Made by a program: the position numbers and the translations under genes. The notes under the pieces were generated by a model. That model saw only the letters and a program-made list of their open reading frames with translations, was not told the origin of the DNA and ran no database searches. A stretch of DNA of 29,062 nucleotides from a virus, in IMG/VR virus record IMGVR_UViG_3300025276_000155, positions 1 to 29,062 of that record. One strand, 5' to 3'. This document shows, piece after piece, positions 23,681 through 29,062 of the stretch (its first letter is position 1; each line of letters starts with the position of its first letter).

Positions 23681-24184
23681 TCAGTGCATGACAGGCCGTG
23701 ATATGAGACTGTCAACATTATTATCATCAGACTTGCAACGCACAAAATGTAGTATCTCACTATCTTTACTTAAAAAGATTGGTTCAAACTCTAAATATGC
23801 AAGCCATTGTAAGATCATGCTGCTTTCCGTCCACACATCGCAGCTTATTTGATCGTGAAATAAATGATAGTAACCTATTAGATCAGGTGAAGCCCTTGCG
23901 AACCTAATCCAGTTTTGCCTCATGTTCTTAGAGAACAAAGCCCACATCTGAGCTTCATTAGATATTCCCGTAATAGCCAAAGGCTCGTCACCTTTAACTA
24001 CTGCGTAAACCATTTCATCTTTTTCTTTAAGGCACTCAAGTAAACACTCTAAAGGATCAGACTCATATAGGTCAGAAAATTCTCTTACGTTTTCATCGCT
24101 AAGGTTTTCTAAAAAAGGAAAGATATGGGCTGGCTTTAGCTTAACCAAATCCAACCCATGTGATTTTAAAATAGAATCAGCCAT
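23681..24184 (-). CDS. gp13-like/GNAT-type protein between scaffold and capsid genes
   Basis: The ATG at 24184 overlaps the scaffold stop by eight bases and is preferred to the reading from 24232. The 167-residue product (MADSILKSHGLDLVKLKPAH...) contains MVYAVVKGDEPLAITGI and a later ESSMILQWLAYLEFEPIF, the strand/helix order of GNAT-fold proteins; T7 internal virion protein gp13 is of similar size and has been linked to that fold. No clear acetyl-CoA loop (Q/R-x-x-G-x-G/A) is visible, so catalytic activity is doubtful. In T7 gene 13 lies after gene 12, not here. Identity is tentative. Confidence 0.5.
   Translation of the reverse strand: MADSILKSHGLDLVKLKPAHIFPFLENLSDENVREFSDLYESDPLECLLECLKEKDEMVYAVVKGDEPLAITGISNEAQMWALFSKNMRQNWIRFARASPDLIGYYHLFHDQISCDVWTESSMILQWLAYLEFEPIFLSKDSEILHFVRCKSDDNNVDSLISRPVMH
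23736..23746 (-). promoter_or_regulatory. Late-strand motif copy: TTTGTGCGTTG (upstream of capsid gene)
   Basis: This exact copy lies within the 3' end of the gp13-like gene, about 133 bases before the capsid ATG, on the coding strand. A GATAATAAT stretch follows 14 bases after TTGTGC and is -10-like. It could drive extra capsid expression, as capsid promoters within upstream genes do in other phages. Confidence 0.4.
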
Positions 24185-24932
24185 ACAAAGATTTAAACCC
24201 TGCATCAACTTGAGCAATAAAGTGACGATCACGCTTGGCTGGATTATGATACCTTTCGTCCTGCATCATTTCAGTCAAAGCCTGTGAGTTTAAGCCACTG
24301 GTTTGAGAAGTAGCCTCAGAGAAAGAACCATCTTTCATTTCTCTCATAATATGCTCAAGAGCAATTATTCCCTCATGTGATTCACACATTCGCTCTATTG
24401 CTGGTATAGCTTCAGCAGGAAAGAATTTAGTAGCAAAAAGGTTTGCTGATTCAATCCGTGTACTAGAGTTTTCCCCAAGCTTTGCTGCTTCTGCTTCAAG
24501 ATCAGAACTAGAATCATTGCCAACAGATTGAGCATACATTTCAATGCCCTTCTCAAACTCTTCTTGACCAAAGCCATTTTCAAATGCGTGAGCAGACCAC
24601 CAAGAAAGAAGTTCATTCTCTTCAGAAGAATCTACAGTATCAGGCAAAACATAATCATTAACGCTTTCTGGCCTGTCCTTAAAAGCTTCCGTTTCTATTT
24701 CGCCCATGATTGATTTACGCAAGTCTTCTTCTTTAGTGCCAAGCTTTGATTCAAGCTCCTTGTAAGCTTTAGCTAAATCATCGGAAGTTTTATACTTACC
24801 AAGTAATAACTCTTCGGATTGTATTTCTTCATCAGACTTAAAAATAGGATCGCCAGTAGACTCAGTGTTTACACTACCTTCAGTGCTTACGGATTCTTCT
24901 GCTGGTGCTTCTGTTATGAAACTTTCACTCAT
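24177..24932 (-). CDS. Scaffolding protein (gp9-like)
   Basis: The 251-residue product is very acidic and mostly helical, starts MSESFITEAPAEESVSTEGS, has a YKTSDDLAKAYKELESKLGT helix at about residues 46-65, and ends in a basic-plus-aromatic tail (YHNPAKRDRHFIAQVDAGFK) suited to bind the inner capsid surface. Acidic N-terminus, basic C-terminus and its place before the capsid gene are typical of T7-like scaffold proteins, which guide head assembly and then leave. It overlaps both neighbours by a few bases. The family match is good on composition and order. Confidence 0.82.
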   Translation of the reverse strand: MSESFITEAPAEESVSTEGSVNTESTGDPIFKSDEEIQSEELLLGKYKTSDDLAKAYKELESKLGTKEEDLRKSIMGEIETEAFKDRPESVNDYVLPDTVDSSEENELLSWWSAHAFENGFGQEEFEKGIEMYAQSVGNDSSSDLEAEAAKLGENSSTRIESANLFATKFFPAEAIPAIERMCESHEGIIALEHIMREMKDGSFSEATSQTSGLNSQALTEMMQDERYHNPAKRDRHFIAQVDAGFKSLYG

Positions 24933-25192
24933 TTTTTGCTCCTATGTGCGTGTGCTATTCTCTGATCTATAAGTGCAGAAATGTATCTCTGGCCTTCGTG
25001 ATGCCTGAGTGCTTCTGTAGTTACCTCTGGCCCATGAACCATTTGTATAGTTATAGACTTTAAGTAATTTAAAACTGATTGGCCTGTAGGCGTAGAAAAA
25101 AGTTCCGCTACGTCTAAGCTAATTTTTACATCACTTGCTTTTGACCTCTGTATGCCATCGACACCAATGTTAACTGGGGTTTTGCCCTTCAA
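24929..25192 (-). CDS. Bbp19-like small phage protein, 87 aa
   Basis: Translation starts at a TTG (25192) with AGGAG seven bases upstream, inside the end of the portal gene (23-base overlap). The product has ISLDVAELFSTPTGQSVLNY, then MVHGPEVTTEALRHHEGQR and ISALIDQRIAHAHRSKK. The order LF-x-T-x-x-G-x-x-VL followed by an EG-R motif and a basic helix matches small Bbp19-type proteins found beside phage portal and scaffold genes. Function is unknown; a role in head assembly is inferred. It overlaps the scaffold start by four bases. Confidence 0.65.
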   Translation of the reverse strand: MKGKTPVNIGVDGIQRSKASDVKISLDVAELFSTPTGQSVLNYLKSITIQMVHGPEVTTEALRHHEGQRYISALIDQRIAHAHRSKK

Positions 25193-26741
25193 CTGGTTGC
25201 TCCTGTGGTTGCCCTTGCTGCTGCGCCATTTGCTGCTGCGCCATTTGCTGCGCCATTGCAGTCATAGCCTTACGTTCTTCTTCATCGCGAATCAAGGACT
25301 CAGGAACACCAAACTTTTTAGCAAGGTGAACTGCTGTCTCTTCACTATCAATAAGAATCTGCAACATTTCTGGGCCAAAAGTGCTGCCAATGAGTTCTAA
25401 GAACCTAGCAACAGTACCAATGTCTTGATTTGATTGGGCTTGTGCAAGCGGAGAAGAAGAGCGAATCTTAATTTCACGACCATTAACTTGAGGAACCTCA
25501 ATGCGACCTTGCTTTTTAAGTATATAGATTACACGTTGCAAGACAGGCTGTACTAATTCCGCTTGCAAACGCCCAAAAGCTGCACCAATGCGACGAGAAA
25601 GATCAGCCATACGCTCCGCAACTTCTGTAGCAGAGGCAGGGGTTTTATCAGGATTGCCAAGCATGTCGCTATACAAAGCACGTTTAATATTTAAACGCAT
25701 ATCCGACAAAACAAGCTGGGCAACATCAAAATTACCAGCCGCTTGTAATGGTTGCAAACCTTGACTGCCCATAGCTTTCGGTATGATTGATCCGGGAACT
25801 AAGTTTATCGTGTCAGGGTTGATTACACCATCATCATCAACTTGGTATATGCCAGCAATAGACATTTGAGCGTTCTCAAGGATTAGCTCAATAGTGAGGT
25901 TAGTAGTTTTAATTGCAGAAAGTGCGTTAATTAAGGGGCCGCGTCCATATACTTCACCAGCGCACTTGCTCCAACGAAAACATATAAAAGGATTAGAGCC
26001 AAGACCAACCATTTCCTTAGTGTGAAGTATAGTTTTAGTGGTTAGGCAAACAGCATAGTGATAATAGACCTCTTCATTTGGCCTATCGTAATTTCTACAA
26101 ACAATCTCAAGTACAGTTGTGTCACGATCAGAACCCATTTGCTTTAGAACTTGAGGGTCAAACGTAGACTTAGGGTACATAACCTTCAATGAATCAAAGG
26201 GTATCTTCTTTCTCTCACGAAAAACGTGATCAATCTTGTCATCTGGGCCCGTATCTAAAACAACATGAGGCAAAGGAATAGCAGTAAAGTTAACTGGGTT
26301 AACTGAATCCCCTTCCTCAACGCACAAAACACCAGTACCTACCGCTAAATCCATGAAGGATTCGTGGACTTCTTGGCTAAAGTTAGAGTTTTGCAGTATT
26401 TCAAACACGTAATCAGTAACAGCATCTAACTCATTATCAATTTCATCGCGCTCTTCTTCTGGCACTTCACTACCAGACATAAGATCAGCCCATCTAGCAA
26501 AGTTAGGAACAAGGCCAGATTGAAGCCGACTAGCAAATTCTTGCACACCAACAACAGCCGTTTCGTCAAAGATTCTATCGTCTCTGCGCTGACCAGCTTC
26601 CTCTTGGTAAAAAGATTCACGCATAGGAAGCGCGTACTCATAGCATTCTTCAAACAGAGGAACCCAATTTTCACGAAACGCTTTTGCCTTTTCATATCGC
26701 TTTATCTTACTAGCGACCAAAGGATTCTTGTTATATTCCAT
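25170..26741 (-). CDS. Portal protein (head-tail connector, gp8-like)
   Basis: The 523-residue product is the T7-type head-to-tail connector. It starts with a helical stretch (YEKAKAFRENWVPLFEECYE), has FASRLQSGLVPNFARWADL, a MDLAVGTGVLCVEEG block, FICFRWSKCAGEVYGRGPL, and SATEVAERMADLSRRIGAAF. These are the conserved blocks of this family. Twelve copies form the ring through which DNA is packaged and to which the tail attaches. The C-terminus is Gln/Met-rich, encoded by a short tandem repeat. It overlaps the preceding gene by TAATG. A TTTGTGCGTTG motif occurs within codons for LCVE. Confidence 0.9.
   Translation of the reverse strand: MEYNKNPLVASKIKRYEKAKAFRENWVPLFEECYEYALPMRESFYQEEAGQRRDDRIFDETAVVGVQEFASRLQSGLVPNFARWADLMSGSEVPEEERDEIDNELDAVTDYVFEILQNSNFSQEVHESFMDLAVGTGVLCVEEGDSVNPVNFTAIPLPHVVLDTGPDDKIDHVFRERKKIPFDSLKVMYPKSTFDPQVLKQMGSDRDTTVLEIVCRNYDRPNEEVYYHYAVCLTTKTILHTKEMVGLGSNPFICFRWSKCAGEVYGRGPLINALSAIKTTNLTIELILENAQMSIAGIYQVDDDGVINPDTINLVPGSIIPKAMGSQGLQPLQAAGNFDVAQLVLSDMRLNIKRALYSDMLGNPDKTPASATEVAERMADLSRRIGAAFGRLQAELVQPVLQRVIYILKKQGRIEVPQVNGREIKIRSSSPLAQAQSNQDIGTVARFLELIGSTFGPEMLQILIDSEETAVHLAKKFGVPESLIRDEEERKAMTAMAQQMAQQQMAQQQGQPQEQPVEGQNPS
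25215..25256 (-). repeat. Tandem 15-nt repeat coding MAQQQ units in portal C-terminus
   Basis: Two identical 15-base units (25215-25229 and 25230-25244) and a third lacking one CTG triplet (25245-25256) stand in tandem. On the coding strand they give MAQQ, MAQQQ, MAQQQ. The loss of exactly one codon suggests slippage with frame kept. It lengthens the disordered portal tail. Confidence 0.8.
26318..26328 (-). promoter_or_regulatory. Late-strand motif copy: TTTGTGCGTTG (inside portal gene)
   Basis: An exact 11-base copy on the coding strand, within codons for L-C-V-E of the portal protein. It has no nearby gene start, so it may act at a distance, be a chance coding match, or mark a site of another kind (for example packaging or protein binding). 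Confidence 0.3.
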
Positions 26742-27001
26742 TAGCCAAACCTATTCAAATAACCTTGACCACCACCAGCACCGCTATACAAAGAGCGGCG
26801 ACCTTTGCCTCCACTGCCAGAACCTTTAGAGGTTTTAGCATCTATGGCTGCGGTAATATCTTCACGCTTGGTATTAGCTTTTTTTTCAATCTCTCTTCGC
26901 TTAGCGTCTTCTGCCTGTATTCTAGCTGCGGCTGCGGCTTTGTTGGCATCTTCACTTACAGCGGGTGGGGCTACAACGACTTTAGGTTTTGGAAAGCACA
27001 T
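26741..27001 (-). CDS. MCFPKPK-start small protein upstream of the portal, 86 aa
   Basis: The ATG at 27001 is chosen over a start at 27031 because AGGAG lies just upstream. The product begins MCFPKPKVVVAPPAV, then a charged Ala-rich helix (about residues 18-55), and ends in a Gly/Ser-rich basic tail (SGSGGKGRRSLYSGAGGG). Short proteins beginning MCF and placed just before the portal gene occur in several podoviruses, in my memory, with unknown function. No signal peptide or membrane span is seen, although the N-terminal Cys is notable. It overlaps the portal start by TAATG. Confidence 0.7.
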   Translation of the reverse strand: MCFPKPKVVVAPPAVSEDANKAAAAARIQAEDAKRREIEKKANTKREDITAAIDAKTSKGSGSGGKGRRSLYSGAGGGQGYLNRFG

Positions 27002-27045
27002 GTTTATCTCCTTTTGAAGACTCAGAATCACAACTTGAATTAATT

Positions 27046-27058
27046 AACAATGCACAAA
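27046..27058 (-). promoter_or_regulatory. Late-strand motif copy: TTTGTGCATTGTT
   Basis: Read on the - strand, the motif begins at the first base after the terminase stop codon and lies 57 bases before the MCFPKPK gene start, mirroring the copy before the fibre gene. It differs from the other three copies by one base (A for G). An AT-rich stretch and CAAAAGGAG follow, as at the fibre gene. Confidence 0.4.
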
Positions 27059-28582
27059 CTAAAGCCTAGCCCATACGCTCTGTTTCTTTCGTGGGTTATG
27101 AGCCTTACTAAACACATCAAAGTTACGCTTAGCTATAGTAGGCTGCATCGGTTTCTGGCTATTCATCAATGCGCGACCCTCGCCAGCACCTAAGAAAAGG
27201 TATTGGGCTGCGTCATGTACGTGACTAAACATATTTTTATCAGGTTTATCGGCAAACCTCTCACCTGAGACTTCCATGCGCTTGTAGGAGTATCCGCTCT
27301 CAAACCCTTTAATAAGGGTCGAACACCGCCGATCTACGAGTAACGCTGGTTTGCCCTCCACCATTTTTGTCAGCTGGGAGGAAACCGACTCAAGACGGAG
27401 GTCAACAGAATTTGAAGGCGCGGGGTAGGCGCGAAGGCCAGCACCACGAAGAATATGGAATGGAGTAGATTCATCTGTCTGCGCTCGAAAATCACCAGAC
27501 GGATCACCATAGATTATAACCTCACCAGCAGCAGCGAAGCGGGTTGATAGCTCATTACGCATAACTTCCGCAAATCTCACAATGCCCATGTCTATAGCAA
27601 CGATTTCAGACTGAACCAGCCACCGCCCTCGTACCTTCTGAGCAAATACAGCAGCAGGAGTAAGGCCAAAGTCCACACCCACATAAACGGATTGCCCAGC
27701 GGCAATAGGTATTTCCTCTTTAGCCACATGAACATCAGCAGCAAACATAGGATATACAGGCTTACCATCTTGGATATGCCCTAATTGATTCATTACATAT
27801 ACGTCAATCCAGCTTTTAGTCTTACCCATTACCAAGTTAGTGTAATAAGTACCCAGCATATTCTTTACGTTCTCAGCTACTGGGTTAGGAAGATAGCCTT
27901 CTATTTCCCCTTCTTCGTTTCTGTCCTCAACCATGCCAGCGGGTTGCGTATAGAAAGACCAGTTAAAAGGTTTAACGAGCATCTTAGCTTGCTCACGCGG
28001 TATATGGTCAGGGATTGGAACCTCACCAGCCATAATGGGCCACCAATGATCTTCTTCGGGAGCATTAGTGTCGGCAATGACGCCATTCCAAGAAGGGCCA
28101 CCATCACGCATAGACGGGAAGCGACCCACGCGCATTGTGCAAGCATCAATAATCGACTTCGGAATTTCTCTAGCTTCATTGATCCATATACCTGTTAATT
28201 CTAAAGACAGTAATTTCTTAACATCTTCGGGTCTATCTAAAGCTAAGAAGATAACCTCAAGGTCAATGTCGCCCTTTCTAATCCGATGGGTATACGGAAC
28301 AGACCAGTTAAACTTACCCCACTCAGATTCGGGAAACCAATCCAGCCAAGTCTTAATTGTTGTGGTTCTAAGCTGCGGGTTGGTGTTGCGAATAATAGCC
28401 CAGCGGCTTTTGCGTATTCCATCAGGGGCTTTTTGCTGGGTAAGGGAGCGACGAAAAACCTCAATACAACAGCACACAGATTTACCAGAACCAACAGGGC
28501 CGCGAATACCACGAAAGAAAGTATCGTCTTTCATAAACGTCTTAATGGTTTCTCCGTCAGGCTTGTATTTGAAATCAATCAT
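27059..28582 (-). CDS. terL: Terminase large subunit
   Basis: The 507-residue protein carries a Walker A GPVGSGKS at residues 28-35, a Walker B-like hydrophobic stretch ending in E136 (LTGIWINE), and a C-terminal RNase-H-like nuclease with VGVDFG (Asp near 304), a GDPSGD block (near 358) and HVHD (D457). These parts power DNA packaging and cut the concatemer. The start overlaps the preceding stop by TAATG. All key residues appear intact. It heads the packaging/head module in the late direction; the closest packaging class cannot be judged by eye. Confidence 0.93.
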   Translation of the reverse strand: MIDFKYKPDGETIKTFMKDDTFFRGIRGPVGSGKSVCCCIEVFRRSLTQQKAPDGIRKSRWAIIRNTNPQLRTTTIKTWLDWFPESEWGKFNWSVPYTHRIRKGDIDLEVIFLALDRPEDVKKLLSLELTGIWINEAREIPKSIIDACTMRVGRFPSMRDGGPSWNGVIADTNAPEEDHWWPIMAGEVPIPDHIPREQAKMLVKPFNWSFYTQPAGMVEDRNEEGEIEGYLPNPVAENVKNMLGTYYTNLVMGKTKSWIDVYVMNQLGHIQDGKPVYPMFAADVHVAKEEIPIAAGQSVYVGVDFGLTPAAVFAQKVRGRWLVQSEIVAIDMGIVRFAEVMRNELSTRFAAAGEVIIYGDPSGDFRAQTDESTPFHILRGAGLRAYPAPSNSVDLRLESVSSQLTKMVEGKPALLVDRRCSTLIKGFESGYSYKRMEVSGERFADKPDKNMFSHVHDAAQYLFLGAGEGRALMNSQKPMQPTIAKRNFDVFSKAHNPRKKQSVWARL

Positions 28583-28776
28583 TACTTGCTCATTATGTTT
28601 TGATCTATGCCGACCTTAATCATACGGCCAGCAACCTCTGGGCCTATCGCTTCAATCATCTTGTCAGTTTCGTAGTTGGTTACAAAGTCATTTGGGTAAT
28701 GCTTCATATGCGTTAGCTTAACAACTCGCCTAAGCGTGTCTCGCTCTTGCTGAGAAAGGGTATTAATAAATGTCAT
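28582..28776 (-). CDS. Small protein directly before the large terminase, 64 aa
   Basis: The ATG at 28776 overlaps the upstream stop by TAATG and is preferred to a GTG twelve bases earlier. The product begins MTFINTLSQQERDTLRRVVK, continues with LTHMKHYPNDFVTNYETDKM and ends IGPEVAGRMIKVGIDQNIM. It is helical and carries no clear DNA-binding motif. I recall similar short proteins beside terminase genes in marine phages. It could be part of a small terminase or an assembly helper, but it is shorter than typical small terminase subunits. Confidence 0.7.
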   Translation of the reverse strand: MTFINTLSQQERDTLRRVVKLTHMKHYPNDFVTNYETDKMIEAIGPEVAGRMIKVGIDQNIMSK

Positions 28777-29000
28777 TACACCCCCCACAGATCATCTTCA
28801 GTTATGTCGCCTACCTTTTTAAATAGCGGCTTTTTTTGAGAAGGTGTTTTTTCTAAAATCTCAGATAAAGGCCGACCAATCTCAGGCTGAGTCTCATTGT
28901 AAAATTTTCGTATTAGCAAATTTTGCTCATGCAGATCGTCAGTATCCATTATTGCTTGAGCCATTTGCTTTCTGCGCCATACATTAAGTGCATCACTCAT
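28776..29000 (-). CDS. Small hypothetical protein in the packaging module, 74 aa
   Basis: The product begins MSDALNVWRRKQMAQAIMDT, a helix rich in Arg and Gln, continues NLLIRKFYNETQPEIGRPLS and ends in a charged tail (GDITEDDLWGV). No motif is recognised. Its start overlaps the end of the upstream partial ORF and its stop overlaps the next start, so it is translated as part of the packaging operon. It might be a small terminase fragment or unrelated. Confidence 0.65.
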   Translation of the reverse strand: MSDALNVWRRKQMAQAIMDTDDLHEQNLLIRKFYNETQPEIGRPLSEILEKTPSQKKPLFKKVGDITEDDLWGV

Positions 29001-29062
29001 TCTTTAGTCCCCATGTTAATTGGCCTGCCTTCTTTCGTTAGTCCATCAATCATTTTATCCAT
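28997..29062 (-). CDS. Partial ORF running off the right edge
   Basis: The last 66 bases read on the - strand encode MDKMIDGLTKEGRPINMGTKE followed by a TGA that overlaps the next ATG. A Met codon happens to sit at the window edge, but the gene probably extends upstream beyond it. The overlap fits the packing of the late arm. Too little is visible to name it. Confidence 0.45.
   Translation of the reverse strand: MDKMIDGLTKEGRPINMGTKE

Noticed and set aside
27785-28619. Long open frames on the + strand opposite the terminase gene
   Set aside because: They are shadows of terL, whose motifs fill the other strand; no ribosome-binding site or domain pattern.

Overview
The window is a continuous stretch of tailed-phage (Caudoviricetes) DNA. 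The virion module is podovirus (T7-like) in layout: large terminase, head-tail connector portal, scaffold, HK97-fold capsid, two tail tubular proteins, three internal virion proteins and a T7-type fibre. No host gene, tRNA, IS element, CRISPR array or integrase was seen. The DNA is AT-leaning and tightly packed, with many overlapping start and stop codons. Several small genes look like conserved unknowns that I associate, from memory only, with marine podoviruses. The host cannot be named; the M15 endolysin with several small membrane and secreted proteins fits a Gram-negative host. Both edges cut into genes, so the genome is incomplete.

Positions 1-5.3 kb (+ strand) are the early or regulatory and DNA-metabolism arm. 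They hold a cut Cys-containing ORF, a 68-residue unknown, two small helix-turn-helix proteins behind an operator-like promoter region, a possible zinc-ribbon ORF, and a Holliday-junction-resolvase-like nuclease. Then come a conserved unknown, a winged-helix replication initiator, a 163-residue unknown, a YqaJ-type recombination exonuclease, a small single-strand annealing protein, and an SSB-like protein with an acidic DDDIPF tail. A good intrinsic terminator follows (4658-4697), then two more small DNA-binding candidates. No DNA polymerase, primase, helicase or phage RNA polymerase is visible, so replication looks initiator/recombination based rather than T7-like.

Positions 5.3-5.45 kb form the convergent junction, with a 16-bp stem-loop able to stop transcription from either side.

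Positions 5.4-29.06 kb (- strand, transcribed right to left) are the late arm. Gene order is: small terminase-adjacent ORFs, terminase large subunit, an MCFPKPK protein, portal, Bbp19-like protein, scaffold, a gp13/GNAT-like protein, major capsid, an 89-residue virion-type protein, hairpin, gp11-like, gp12-like, gp14-like, gp15-like (1521 aa), gp16-like (1216 aa), gp17-like fibre N-terminus, an RCC1-propeller fibre, a 126-residue protein, an XhlA-like coiled-coil/membrane protein missed by length cut-offs, four small membrane or secreted proteins including a 3-TM holin, and an M15 peptidase endolysin. Most late genes are joined by TAATG or ATGA overlaps.

The most interesting signals not explained by the genes are: (i) an 11-base motif, TTTGTGCRTTG, present four times, always on the late coding strand, two of them directly after a stop codon and 56-57 nt before the next start; (ii) an RCC1-type beta-propeller used as a tail-fibre head; (iii) a tiny ORF inside a long inverted repeat between the exonuclease and annealing genes; (iv) a GC-rich hairpin after the capsid block, where T7 carries its Tphi terminator; and (v) a lysis cassette rich in small uncharacterised proteins.
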